Origin: Diplolepis rosae
Taxonomy: Eukaryota; Arthropoda; Insecta; Hymenoptera; Diplolepididae
DNA length: 64,000 nucleotides
Assembly (NCBI GenBank): GCA_030998225.1
Contig: JAPYXD010000704.1
Coordinates: 9,052,001-9,116,000 of the forward strand
Direction of reading: 5' to 3'
A program made the translations under genes and the position numbers. A model generated the notes under the pieces. The model was not told the origin of the DNA and made no database searches. It saw only the letters and a program-made list of their open reading frames with translations. Positions 1 to 11,770 of the stretch are shown one piece after another; the first letter of the stretch is position 1, and each line of letters begins with the position of its first letter.

Positions 1-1030
1 GTCGCTGATGTTATTGGCTGAGGCAGTGCGTACATCGACCAATGATAATTTCTTGAATAAAAGCGCTCGAAATTTAAATATTATTTAATGACAGTTTCAA
101 AATAGTGAGGTCATTAGAAGAATGCAATGTTTGTATACTTCGATTTTATACAAATTTTAAAAAATGTACACTAATGGCTAAAAATAAGGTACTTTAGGGA
201 CCAAATCGTGAAAATAGGGGACTTTAGGGACCTCAACTGAATATAGAGGACAATAGAGGATATAGGGACCGGTCTGTGAGGCCTGATTTTGGTAACAACT
301 TTGGACCAAGAACTCCAAAACAAGAGAATTCGTAGAAAGTCGTTATGTTTGATTTAATACTTTAATAAAAGTCCAAACACAGTTCTAGATCTATACACTG
401 GAAACCTAGAAATCGTGTATCAATTAACAAGACTGCACTTTTACGACCTTTCTCAAGTGCACATGGATGCGAGTTCTCGGAACGTTGAACCAGCGGGTTA
501 GTGAAATGGACCATGTGGGGTGCGTGAGAACACAGAAATGTCACGAATGAAGATTTTTATTGGCAGAAAGACTATAAAAACCATGCATACTTTGTCACTG
601 TAAACACCCTTATTGTTTAAAGACCATCCCAAACTTTTTCTAATTTTTTATTCTTTATAGTGGGGATTTCGATCCTAAGGTTCCGAGATCGCGCCTCCAC
701 TTTTGGCTGAGTCAGTATTGTTCGATTTCCTAGTGAATTTACTTTTCTTCTTCTCGTAGAAAAAAATAGCGCCGGTCACTGAAAACCTAATTTTATTTCA
801 CCTCAATAATTTAGTTCTGAATTCAGTGTACCTTTCAAATATTTCTGTGTTGTTTTGTGTATCAAATAAATCACATTTATTATATAATTAATAATTAAAT
901 AAGTGTTTTTTTCTTTTCACTTGTTAGTATTAAAAGCCGAAACTTATCTTCATAGGCGACTAAAAGATACCCGCAGTCGGGACCGTCGGCACACGCCTGT
1001 TAACCACGGACGTGACAAATTACATAAAAG
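1..1030. other. AT-rich flank without supported gene
   Basis: No open frame with family resemblance was found. Between about 190 and 280 a short phrase of the type ACTTTAGGGACC recurs two or three times, which looks like a small degenerate tandem repeat. The only longer open frames are under 75 codons and run into repeat sequence, so I treat them as chance. Confidence 0.5.
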
Positions 1031-1713
1031 TTCACCGTGGCCGAGGGCGGCACTGACAGTACTTTGGGCCGACAACGACTACAGATGCATGGGAATTTAT
1101 ACAAAATTGCAGTAAAAATTTACAAAAATGTTATTAAATTCAATTATCTTTGTCATTTCATGAACTAAAGAAAAATAAAACACATGAAAAGGTGGAATAA
1201 TGAAGTCAATATAGATATAATAAAATAAATTGTACTGAGAAAATTTTTTCAGACTCAAACGTTATTGTTTCTTAAAGTGTAACACAACTATCAAAAGAAA
1301 TTTTTTTTTCTGTATAATTTACTCAATTATTAATTATAAATAAAATAAAATAAATTATTAATGATATTATTACGTATTTTATATTTCCACTTTTAGTAAA
1401 TATTGTCAAATATGTATGTTATTTTTAAATATTTGTTTTAAATATTTTAAAAAGAATATTAAGGAGGCTGGAATTAAAATAATTTTACATTTTAAATGTC
1501 CTCTAATTTAATTAAGTACTGCAATTACAAATAAATTCTTTATTTTCAATATTTGTAATTTTTATGAAATGTATTTAAAAATTGAATTCTTTACCACAAG
1601 AATATTACACACATCGCGAATATCACATATATTAGGTGCGCAACTAAGTTCCCGCTGTTTTTTTTTTTATTATGAAAATGCAACTTTATTGTGAAAAAAT
1701 GGTTACAAATAAA

Positions 1714-2080
1714 TCATTCAAAGTATTGCCCATCGTTAGCTACAACTTTTGCCAATCTTTCTGGTAGAGCTCGAATGCCGTTACGGTAAAAGTGTTTATC
1801 TTTTGAGGCTATCCACGAATCAAGCCATTTTTCGATATCTTTATACGAGCGAAACTGCTGATCAGCCAGACCGTCTGCCATCGACTGGAACAATTAATAA
1901 TCGGACGGCGCAATATCTGGGGAATACTGCGGGTGGGGTCGGACTTCCCATTTGACCGTTTCCAGGTAGGTTTTGAGGTTGAATGTAAGTCCCATCCCCG
2001 TACAAATAGTAGAGTCACGTGCGGCGCCGTTGATCTATGCTGTTTTGAAAAAATTTCATTGGCTCGCATAGTGAAAATTT
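1714..2080 (-). pseudogene. mariner transposase, C-terminal part, broken
   Basis: Read on the minus strand, this gives the C-terminal third of a mariner transposase. The signature SPDIAPSDY, which carries the last catalytic aspartate, is followed immediately by an in-frame TAA where the family normally continues to LF. Further down are FRSYKDIEKWLDSWIAS and then FYRNGIRALPERLAKVV, ending with a TGA at 1714-1716. Upstream a frameshifted APHVT resembles the family motif ARPHV. The N-terminal helix-turn-helix part is not recognisable in the remainder of the element. With the internal stop and frameshift no functional transposase can be made. Confidence 0.88.
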
Positions 2081-2365
2081 TAGTGCGCTACTGGCTTAGA
2101 ATTCGTAGTTGTGTGTATACATATAGTCACCAATGCTATGCCAGCGGCCGACTCGTAGATCGTGCAATACTGCAATTTAAACCTAACTGTGATATGCGTT
2201 TGAATAGCTGGATGTCAAAGGTTATTGTTAACAGTTAAAAAATGTCAGGTCAAGTGAGATGGAAAGGAAAATTTATGAAGAACAAATCTTTAGCCTATTC
2301 GGGACTGGTTGAAGCGAGGAAAAGAAAATATTCTGCCGGCAATTCCACGTATGCTTCCAAGCTGG

Positions 2366-2386
2366 TTGTGTGTGTGTGTGTGTGTG
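2366..2386. repeat. (TG)n microsatellite
   Basis: A short run of about ten GT/TG dinucleotides inside the mariner relic. Confidence 0.85.
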
Positions 2387-2875
2387 CCTGTCGAGACCTA
2401 CAGCAAACAAGCTGAAGAAAGGGAACAGTGTTGCCGGGTCGCGATACTGTTACGTTTATCTGTTCGAAAGTGACTGAAATTTAAATGTTCTAAATTAGAT
2501 TATCTATAAATCTTCACGGTGGAGAGATTTGATGTTTTTTCCAAAAATTTATATTTTCAAGCAGCACAAATACTGACATTTTTTAAATTTCTCTACCAGA
2601 GCGTTTAATTGCTACAAATTAAAATGTGGAGAATGCCTAGCATTGCCCATGAATTACGTGTTAAAAAAGTCAACTTTGACATTAATTATCTCTGCATCGG
2701 TACGGTTGAAAAATTTGAAATCAATTTAGCATATAAATAATTATTCTATTTAAATATCAGCTCCTTTTTTATGAAATTCTACCAGATATCGATTTTTTTA
2801 CACGCAACCTTAAGGGGTTTGGCAACATGAGGCCGATCGTTGTCACGCGGACGGTCATTTTCACACAACCAAAAG

Positions 2876-3076
2876 TACACTGAAAAAAAAATTTATCCAA
2901 CAAAACTTTTTTTGTTGTCCTGACAAAATATTTTGTTGTCACAACAAAACATTTTGTTTGAGTAACAAAATTTGATTGGTATAGCAAAATATTTTGTTGG
3001 CACAACAAAAGAATTTTGTTAGCTAAATACTAACAAAATATTTTTGTTGATTTGACAAAACTGTTTTCTCAGTGTA
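2876..3076. mobile_element. MITE-like insert within the mariner relic
   Basis: About 200 bp begin with TACACTGAAAAAA and end with TTTTCTCAGTGTA, short terminal inverted repeats that include a possible TA target duplication. The interior is built from many permutations of ACAAAATATTTTGTTG, which can pair with itself along its length. Its position near one end of the mariner, without matching mariner coding sequence, suggests a later insertion. No coding capacity. The superfamily is not identified. Confidence 0.6.
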
Positions 3077-3341
3077 TATGACGCCAAAACAAAATCACTA
3101 ATGTGTCAAAACGGTTTGTTTATACCATATGTCTAAGCTTGGTTCATGACGTTTTGGATATGTCAAAATCGACCAGCACTTACTGCTGGAGCCATCTATT
3201 CACAAACAGTGGGAACTTAGTTGCGCACCTAATACATTATTAAATTAAATAATAAATTCATGCAACAAGAGATAAATATATGTCTATATTATTGCAAACG
3301 TTATGTGACAACCAGCTTTGCCATTTTCTTCTTGATGCAAT

Positions 3342-3420
3342 AATTTTATTTATTAACGCTAGAAATTAAAAAAAAAACATAATACCTGTCATTAAAGGCA
3401 GTGCAGTGGTTCATCACTTT
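3342..3420. repeat. Dispersed repeat fragment, inverted copy at 60.87 kb
   Basis: This roughly 80-bp stretch, containing AATACCTGTCATTAAAGGCA, recurs in reverse complement at about 60865-60950 at around 90 percent identity. It marks a dispersed element of unknown class present at both ends of the window. Confidence 0.65.
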
Positions 3421-3845
3421 CCATGTCTTCACCCTCAGCGTAAAACTAGCGTTCAGCCAGTTCGCTAGGGAATCTTTCTCTAAACTGACTAATTTCGTTA
3501 CAGGTCAAATTTTCCAAAATTTACGCCGATTCAGAAAATGTGAATTCAAAATGTAAAATTATTTTCATTCCAGCCCCCTTGATATTCTTTTTAAAATATT
3601 TGAAACAGAAAAACTATTCAAAAATAACATACATATTTAACAAAATTTACTGAAAGTAGAAATATAAAATACATAATCCAGCGCAGTCGAAGGCGTCTTT
3701 TTTTTCCACAGAAAGATTTTCAAATTCTTTAAATATATAAATAATATTTTATTTTATTTATAATTGAGGAGTTATATTCAATAAGGCGACCGGCGCTCGA
3801 AAACCTGTAATAGAGATAGAATAATAATAGAGAGTAATAGAGATA

Positions 3846-3925
3846 GAGATAGAAATGTTCTATCTTTTCCAATCCCCCAGTTCCTATCTTTTTCAATCTT
3901 CTTACTTCCAGCAGGGTGTCATGGT
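3846..3925. repeat. Dispersed repeat, direct copy at 13.2 kb
   Basis: About 75 bases beginning GATAGAAATGTTCTATC and ending near CAGGGTGTCATGGTA are almost identical to 13197-13276. Both copies are preceded by GATA-rich sequence, so they probably belong to one repeat family whose body is the GATA-type satellite. Confidence 0.75.
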
Positions 3926-6364
3926 AGTAGTAGCGTATTGTAATAGAGCATGCGCAGTTCAAATGTACAAGGCTTTGTCAGTACGGTGCCAACGCTGTAC
4001 GAAGAAGAAGAAGAATAAGAAGAAGATTACGCTCCGCTGTATGGCTGTAGGCGCATGAGCAGTTCAATTTTTACAATTCATTCCTCTGTAGCGCAATACA
4101 CAACATTGCGCTACTCTCAACTGTAGCGAAAAAACGAGTTTATGCGCCGGAGGCACATAAAATAAATTAGACTGAGGAAATTTTTTCAAAGATTCAAACG
4201 TTATTCTTTATAAAAGAGTAACACGACTATAAAAAGAAATTTTCTTTTTTGTATAATTTACTCAATTATTAATTGAGGAGTTATATTCAATAAGGCGACA
4301 GGCGCTCGAAAACCTGTAAAAGTATTGTCCGCCTCGTGATGTCATAGTCAAAAATTAAAAATCGAAATTCGAAAAAACCAAAAACATGGTTTTATAGCTC
4401 GTGAAAAATGAATGTTAGTTTCCACTTACAGTTTTTTTTATAACGTTGCAAATTTTCGAGTAAATTAATAAAAGGTGTGATGGTTTTAAAGCATAGAAAC
4501 TATGTTTTATTTCAATCCACTCGCCTCGAAAAATTCATTAATTAGCGGATTGGGAAATTTTTTTTTGCGTTCTACTCGTGAATCTCTGGCGGAGGCGACA
4601 GTGCTTGCAAAAAATTTGTTTGTTCATTGTTAAATGGTTTTTTTTTATTCCGAAGAAAAAACTATGTTTTTCGAGCTTCGGACCGAAAAAGTGATCGAGG
4701 AAGTTTGAGCTGCAGTAAACTTCCCGCGAACAAGTTGATCATTAGCATATGTAGCAACTTTTTGGAAAATATCAACTCGATTGAACAATTACTCTCGAAA
4801 ATACAACGAGTTGAACGCAAATGCTAATTAGGTTTTGACGCGATTTTACCGGTTTTGTTACGAGCAATGCAGGCGCGCCGATGAGTAGAAGCGAAGGTAG
4901 ATAGAGAAAAAGAGTAGGAGTGGCATGCGATGAAAATGAGCGTCATATACTATTATTATATTTATATTGACTTCATTATTCCACCTTTTAAAGTGTTTAA
5001 TTTTTCTTTAATAAGAGGGTTGTTTATAGTTTATGAAACGATAAAAATAAATCAATTTAATAACATTTTTGCAAACTTTTATTGCAATTTTGTATAAATT
5101 TCCATGCATTTGTAGTTCTTGTCGGCCCAAAGTACTGCCAGCGTCGCCCTTGGCGACGGTCAACTCATGTTACTTTCTTTCTTTAGGCCAGCCCCCTGCA
5201 TCTTAGCCAGAATGCACGTAATCCGCGAAACGAAAATGTCACAAGAATTGACCGTGGCCGCTAGGGGCGCTGATTGTTCATGAGGCCTGAATTCATTTTA
5301 ATGCATGGGAAAAATGCATAAAAATTAAATTTTTGGGGATAAAAACTACTTGATCATATTTTCTTCTACAACATATTAAACTAGAAAGTTTTAAATATTA
5401 TTTAAAGCAATTTTTACTGATATAAAGGGTAATATGCTTGAAATTTGGGCGAAAATTGTCTTTTTAATTCTGGCTGGTAATTGAAATCAAAGTTCTGTTA
5501 TCTTCGTTTTAACATTAATATTTACATTGTGATTATTAAATAAAAATACAATATTTATTTATATTATCAATATTATTGATATTATATCAGTCTTACATAT
5601 TATAATAGAAAAATTGGCTATTGAAATTCCATCAAATTGAATTATAATACGGGTATTAATTATATCATCTTGATTTTGTTAGAAAAATTAGATTTTATTA
5701 TAGGACATTTTGTATTTTATATTTTAAAACTTCTCAGTAATTGAAAAAATTACATTTTTATGAACAAAACTTTCACATAAGGAATGTACGTACATTTGAA
5801 AAAGTAACAAATATAAAGAATTTATAAAATTCCTTTATAAGTATTTGAAAACACAAAGAACAAAGATGTTTGTAATAAATAATAATCAACATAATATACT
5901 ATATTTCATAATAATATAATGGATGTTTAGATCTCATATGCACATAATTTATTATGTGTATTTTATCTATAATTAGGGATGGGCAATCTCGATTCGATTC
6001 TACGGAGATCGATCTTTTTTACTCGATTAATCGGTTGGATTGATATTTTTTTTGGTAGGGGATAGATAGCCAGAACTCGAATTTAACAGAAAAAAATTTT
6101 GTCAGAAGAACGCTAATTTCAGAGCATACTCATATCAGCATGCAATTTATTAAGACAAGAGTGGTGTATGGTTTCAAAAAAGCGTGAAAGTCGGTAAGGT
6201 AGGCAGGTTTTTATAAAATAAAGAAACAGATGGCACGATGAATATATTTCTTATTAGGTTACTAAAGTCAACGAAAGTATTCAGCGAAAATATTAATTTG
6301 AATGCGAAGAAGTATTAGTGATGATTTTTCAAAGAGCTCGTCATTGTAAGAAGTAAACCAGGTG

Positions 6365-7465
6365 ATCTAAGTGCTTAAAATACACATTCCTCAGGGAAGT
6401 TAAGCTGAGAACAGATGTTTAGGATACCTGATTTATATTTTAGAGATCCTGTCATTTTGAAAATTATATTTATTAGCCCATGTGCTTGAAAAACATCTTC
6501 CTCAGGGAACTTAAGCTGAAAACTGAAATTTATGATACCTAGTACATATTTTAGAGATCTCGTCATTTTAAAAATTATATTTAGTAGTCCAGGTGCTTGA
6601 AAAACATCTTCCTCAGGGAACTTAAGCTGAGAACTGAAAATTAAGATACCTAGTACATATTTTAGAGATCCCGTCATTTTAAAAATTATATTTAGTTGTC
6701 CAAGTGCCTAAAATACATCTTCCTCATGGAACTTAAGCTGATAACTGAAAATTAGGATACCTAGTACATATTTTAGAGATATCGTCATTTTAAAAATTAT
6801 ATCTAGTAGTCCAGGTGCTTAAAAACCATCTTCCTCAGGGAACTTAAGATGAGAACTGATGTTTAGGATACCTGATTTATATTTTAGAGATCCTGTCATT
6901 TTGAAAATTATATTTATTAGCCCATGCGCTTGAAAAACATCTTCCTCAGGGAACTTAAGCTGAAAACTGAAATTTATGATACCTAGTACATATTTTAGAG
7001 ATCTCGTCATTTTAAAAATTATATTTAGTAGTCCAGGTGCTTGAAAAACATCTTCCTCATGGAACTTAAGCTGATAACTGAAAATTAGGATACCTAGTAC
7101 ATATTTTAGAGATCTCGTCATTTTAAAAATTATATTTAGTAGTCCAAGTGCCTAAAAACCATCTTCCTCAGGGAACTTAAGATGAGAACTGAAAATTAAG
7201 ATACCTAGTACATATTTTAGAGATCTCGTCATTTTAAAAATTATATCTAGTAGTCCAGGTGCTTAAAAACCATCTTCTTCAGGGAACTTAAGCTGATAAC
7301 TGAAAATTAAGATACCTAGTACATATTTTAGAGATCTCGTCATTTTAAAAATTATATTTAGTAGTCCAAGGGCCTAAAATACATCTTCCTCAAGGAACTT
7401 AAGCTGAGAACTGAAATTTATGATACCTAGTACATATTTTAGAGATCTCGTCATTTTAAAAATTA
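6365..7465 (-). repeat. 111-bp tandem repeat array, left arm
   Basis: About ten head-to-tail units of roughly 111 bp. The anchor phrase GTCATTTTAAAAATTATAT (with single-base variants) recurs near 6451, 6562, 6673, 6784, 6894, 7005, 7116, 7229, 7339 and 7450. Because the period is 37 codons, several units read open in one frame on the minus strand, with the recurring peptide SLKYVLGI. I regard this as a by-product of the period, as the frames are broken by stops every two or three units. Confidence 0.9.
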
Positions 7466-8480
7466 GGACTACTAAATATAATTTTTAAAATGACGAGATC
7501 TCTAAAATATGTACTAGGTATCTTAATTTTCAGTTCTCATCTTAAGTTCCCTGAGGAAGATGGTTTTTAAGCACCTGGACTACTAGATATAATTTTTAAA
7601 ATGACGAGATCTCTAAAATATGTACTAGGTATCATAAATTTCAGTTCTCAGCTTAAGTTCCCTGAGGAAGATGTATTTTAGGCACTTGGACTACTAAATA
7701 TAATTTTTAAAATGACGAGATCTCTAAAATATGTACTAGGTATCCTAATTTTCAGTTATCAGCTTAAGTTCCATGAGGAAGATGTATTTTAGGCACTTGG
7801 ACAACTAAATATAATTTTTAAAATGACGAGATCTCTAAAATATGTACTAGGTATCTTAATTTTCAGTTCTCAGCTTAAGTTCCCTGAGGAAGATGTTTTT
7901 TAAGCACCTGGACTACTAAATATAATTTTTAAAATGACGAGATCTCTAAAATATGTACTAGGTATCATAAATTTCAGTTCTCAGCTTAAGTTCCCTGAGG
8001 AAGATGTTTTTCAAGCACATGGGCTAATAAATATAATTTTCAAAATGACAGGATCTCTAAAATATAAATCAGGTATCCTAAACATCAGTTCTCATCTTAA
8101 GTTCCCTGAGGAAGATGGTTTTTAAGCACCTGGACTACTAGATATAATTTTTAAAATGACGAGATCTCTAAAATATGTACTAGGTATCTTAATTTTCAGT
8201 TCTCAGCTTAAGTTCCCTGAGGAAGATGTTTTTCAAGCACCTGGACTACTAAATATAATTTTTAAAATGACGAGATCTCTAAAATATGTACTAGGTATCA
8301 TAAATTTCAGTTTTCAGCTTAAGTTCCCTGAGGAAGATGTTTTTCAAGCACATGGGCTAATAAATATAATTTTCAAAATGACAGGATCTCTAAAATATAA
8401 ATCAGGTATCCTAAACATCTGTTCTCAGCTTAACTTCCCTGAGGAATGTGTATTTTAAGCACTTAGATCACCTGGTTTAC
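7466..8480 (+). repeat. 111-bp tandem repeat array, right arm
   Basis: This is the mirror image of the left-arm array. The anchor AAAATGACGAGATCTCTAAA recurs near 7491, 7600, 7711, 7822, 7934, 8045, 8156, 8267 and 8378, followed by a diverged unit near 8489. Unit variants appear in mirrored order near the outer end of the array (for example the units ending in AGCACATGGGC), which points to a single inversion-duplication of a whole array and not to independent growth. Confidence 0.9.
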
Positions 8481-8781
8481 TTCTTACAATGACGAGCTCT
8501 TTGAAAAATCATCACTAATACTTCTTCGCATTCAAATTAATATTTTCGCTGAATACTTTCGTTGACTTTAGTAACCTAATAAGAAATATATTCATCGTGC
8601 CATCTGTTTCTTTATTTTATAAAAACCTGCCTACCTTACCGACTTTCACGCTTTTTTGAAACCATACACCACTCTTGTCTTAATAAATTGCATGCTGATA
8701 TGAGTATGCTCTGAAATTAGCGTTCTTCTGACAAAATTTTTTTCTGTTAAATTCGAGTTCTGGCTATCTATCCCCTACCAT

Positions 8782-9677
8782 TTTTTTCGATCTTTACGAA
8801 CGATTCTGCTTTCTTTTTTTCCTGTTTCCTATTTCTATGAAATGTTCCTATGAACTGTTTTTTAGTTTAAAAGTGATATCAAGGGATCGACCACAAGAAT
8901 ATCCTTAATGTGATATACAAAGTATATTAATATTATAAACTTCATAGTAATACTTCATATTTATGCCAGAAATTTTATCATAAATAATACTTTAAGTGAT
9001 ATGCAAAGTTCAAAGTATATTAATATTATAAACTTTATAATAATACTTCATATTTATGTCGGAAACTTTATCACTAATAATACGCATTGCTTTAGAAATT
9101 GTGCAATTTAAAAAAATAAAAAACGTTCCTGATTCACAAATATGGTGTGTTTTTAAGCCTAATTTCCTTTTTTGTTGATATAAACACTTTTTTATTTTGA
9201 TAATTTAAATTCACAAAATATGCAAGTAACAATTATTTTTTTTTTGTTTTTTTAAATTGCACAATTTCTAAAGCAATGCGTATTATTAGTGATAAAGTAT
9301 CTGACATAAAAATGAAGTATTACTACAAAGTTTATAATATTAATATACTTTGAACTTTGCATATCACTTAAAGTGTTATTTATGATAAAATTTCTGGCAT
9401 AAATATGAAGTATTACTATAAAATTTATAATATTAATATACTTTGAACTTTGCATATCACTTAAAGTATTATTTATGATAAAATTTCTGGCATAAATATG
9501 AAGTATTATTATAAAGTTTATAATATTAATATACTTTGTTTATCACATTAAGGATATTCTCGTGGTCGACCCCTTGATCTCACTTTTAAACTAAAAAACA
9601 GTTCATAGGAACAGTTCATAGAAATAGGAAACAGGAAAAAAAGAAAGGAGAATCGTTCGTAAAGATCGAAAAAAAAT
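8782..9677. mobile_element. Palindromic insertion in the right arm of the foldback
   Basis: The ends are inverted repeats: TTTCGATCTTTACGAACGAT at the left and its reverse complement at the right, extending about 85 bp at about 97 percent identity. Further in, a block around 8930-9080 (phrase AGTATATTAATATTATAAA) is mirrored two to three times at 9290-9540. The left arm of the host foldback, near 6040-6060, lacks this sequence and joins the two flanks directly, so it is an empty-site allele. A run of A or T at the junction blurs any target duplication. No coding capacity seen. Confidence 0.75.
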
Positions 9678-10774
9678 ATCAATCCAACCGATTAATCGAG
9701 TAAAAAATTCCGTAGATTCCGTAGATTCCGTAGAATCGAATCGAGATCGCCCATCCCTAATTATAGATAAAATACACATAATAAATTATGTGCATGTGAG
9801 ATCTAAATATCCATTATATTATTATGAAATATAGTATATTATGTTGATTATTATTTATTACAAACATCTTTGTTCTTAGTGTTTTCAAATACTTATAAAG
9901 GAATTTTATAAATTCTTTATATTTGTTACTTTTTCAAATGTACGTTCATTCCTTATGTGAAAGTTTTGTTCATAAAAATGTAATTTTTTCAATTACTGAG
10001 AAGTTTTAAAATATAAAATACAAAATGTCCTATAATAAAATCTAATTTTTCTAACAAAATCAAGATGATATAATTAATACCCGTATTATAATTCAATTTG
10101 ATGGAATTTCAATAGCCAATTTTTCTATTATAATATGTAAGACTGATATAATATCAATAATATTGATAATATAAATAAATATTGTATTTTTATTTAATAA
10201 TCACAATGTAAATATTAATGTTAAAACGAAGATAACAGAACTTAGATTTCAATTTCCAGCCAGAATTACAAAGACAATTTTTGCCCAAATTTCAAGCATA
10301 TTACCCTTTATATCAGCAAAAATTGCTTAAAATAATATTTAAAACTTTCTAGTTTAATGTGTTGTAAAAAAAAATATGATCAAGTAGTTTTTATCCCCAA
10401 AAATTTAATTTTTATGCATTTTTCCCATGCATTAAAATGAATTCAGGCCTCATGAACAATCAGCGCCCCTAGCGGCCACGGTCAATTCTTGTGATATTTT
10501 CGTTTCGCGGATTACGTGCATTCTGGCTAAGATGCAGGGGGCTGCTTCAGGCTAAAACGGCTAAAATAAGAGTACCACCCGTGTGATCTGATTCTAACCT
10601 ATACAGTCAACAGTGTTGTACAGTTATACGTAAATCGAGGTTTATTACACAAAGTGAACTACGTAGTTTACATAATTCACCCCCACTACTGAAAAAATAC
10701 ATTGTGTAAAAAACTAGAGACGTAAAATACTGTAAAAGACTAAGTAAATTATCTAGAGTGATTACGTCCCCATC

Positions 10775-11770
10775 TCTGGTAGAGTTCTTAAATTATCGAG
10801 AATTAAAGTTCAAGTAATGTAACCTAGAATATTATAGATTTTAAAGAATATAAGAGAATATAAGGAAAATTTAAAGAATTTATGGTTTAAATAATGATTT
10901 ATCAATATTTATACTACCTTTATAGTTAAATAGAAGGCGTTCACTTATATAAATATATTCATAAATAAAGAAGAACCTAAGAAAACTTTTACTGGTTATA
11001 TATTAAAATTATATTGGCAAAACAAACGTCCACCGCGGACTTAGGGGCGCTGCTGCATGAAAACAATCATGGCTGCCGCAGGGCTTCGGCGTTCACGTAT
11101 TTACTGTTCATCTGAATAGAACTTTTCAAATTACGTTTATCTGTAAGTGCTAAAAATGCTTTTTTTGTCGTTAAATGCGTTATGCGAGTACGTACAAGCA
11201 CTGCCTTTACGAGTAAAGTCCTTCCCTTTCCTGTGTTTCGGTGAGAAATCTATTTTCACGCTTATATTTATTTATGCACTTGTCACTTACTTTTTATGTT
11301 AACTATATATTTATTTGTCAAACAATTGATTAATTACTACGTTACATTGTGAGCATCTGGCTTTAGTATAGTATACACAATGCTGCGCGAAGCCCAACGG
11401 TAGCCATATTGATTAGTTCGCTTGTCGACCATCAGGTCTCGCATTGCAAGTTTGAATTGCCAATACTGTTGAAATTTGAGTTTAGGTTCATTTTAAATTT
11501 AATACATTGAATATACTAAAAATCTGAAATTAATATTATACTTGAATTTATATTATCTCTATAATCATGGACTATATATAAAACCCTTTATTAAACAATG
11601 TAGTCTATATAATATGCATATAATAATTATATTAAATTATATATAAATTTATCAAAATTCAAATTTTTAAGGAACAAAACAGTTTTTAATTTTTCTCACA
11701 TCTTCCGATGTCGCTGTAGGTCACGGAATTTATTCATCGGCAGGGAGTCTAGTAAAACATAAAAAAGTTA
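10775..11770 (+). repeat. Dispersed repeat, copy 1 (interrupted)
   Basis: The sequence from about 10775 to 11013 and then from 11464 to 11770 matches 63461-64000 in order and orientation at roughly 85-90 percent. It has no open frame and ends near the phrase GGTCACGGAATTTAT. It is interrupted by the 450-bp MITE described separately. The family is unknown and the second copy runs off the window, so its true length cannot be given. Confidence 0.8.
11014..11463. mobile_element. 450-bp MITE with TTGGCAA ends, TA target
   Basis: The insert starts TTGGCAAAACAAAC and ends GTTTGAATTGCCAA, imperfect terminal inverted repeats, and is flanked by TA at 11012-11013 and 11464-11465. The orthologous position in the second repeat copy (about 63695-63700) is uninterrupted and reads TATA, one TA dinucleotide more than a strict excision would leave. 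TA target choice and end sequence suit a Tc1/mariner-type MITE. The interior is GC-richer than its surroundings and has no open frame worth reporting. Confidence 0.75.

Larger units (their letters stand above)
1632..3232 (-). mobile_element. mariner-family transposon relic
   Basis: The element is bounded by matching terminal inverted repeats: TTAGGTGCGCAACTAAGTTC at the left and its reverse complement at the right, with one mismatch a few bases further in. A TA dinucleotide flanks each end (1630-1631 and 3233-3234), the target duplication expected of mariner. At about 1.6 kb it exceeds the usual 1.3 kb, partly because a roughly 200-bp insert sits near its right end. The transposase reads on the minus strand and is broken, so the copy is dead. 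Confidence 0.9.
1032..5175. repeat. Composite inverted repeat (foldback) interrupted by mariner
   Basis: The stretch about 1032-1225 reappears in reverse complement at about 4965-5170, sharing the phrase AGTACTTTGGGCCGAC and the following 150 bases at high identity. A second pair of arms, about 1365-1500 and 3545-3680, is also inverted. Two further blocks are present in direct orientation: about 1224-1340 is echoed at 4155-4275, and 3762-3815 at 4268-4320. The mariner element lies between the inner arms. The layout suggests a foldback element rearranged by later insertions and duplications. No coding capacity is evident in the arms. Exact outer ends are uncertain by tens of bases. Confidence 0.7.
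5190..10542. mobile_element. Giant foldback element with tandem-repeat arms
   Basis: The first 2.3 kb and the last 3.1 kb are inverted copies. The outer phrase AGCCCCCTGCATCTTAGC at the left end is found reversed at the right end, and the first 170 bases of each arm agree at about 97 percent. The arms meet near 7465 with almost no spacer. Each arm contains an array of 111-bp tandem repeats facing the centre. Long inverted repeats built from internal tandem repeats are the hallmark of Foldback/Galileo-type elements, but I see no transposase, so the class is an inference. The arms differ in length because the right arm carries a secondary insertion at about 8782-9677. No target duplication was identified at the outer ends. 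Confidence 0.75.

Noticed and set aside
903..1115. 70-codon open frame ending in repeat sequence
   Set aside because: Its second half is the outer arm of the composite inverted repeat (also found near 5.1 kb), so it is not a gene.
6365..8480. Possible CRISPR-like array because of regular spacing
   Set aside because: Units are contiguous 111-bp tandem repeats without unique spacers, in a eukaryotic context.
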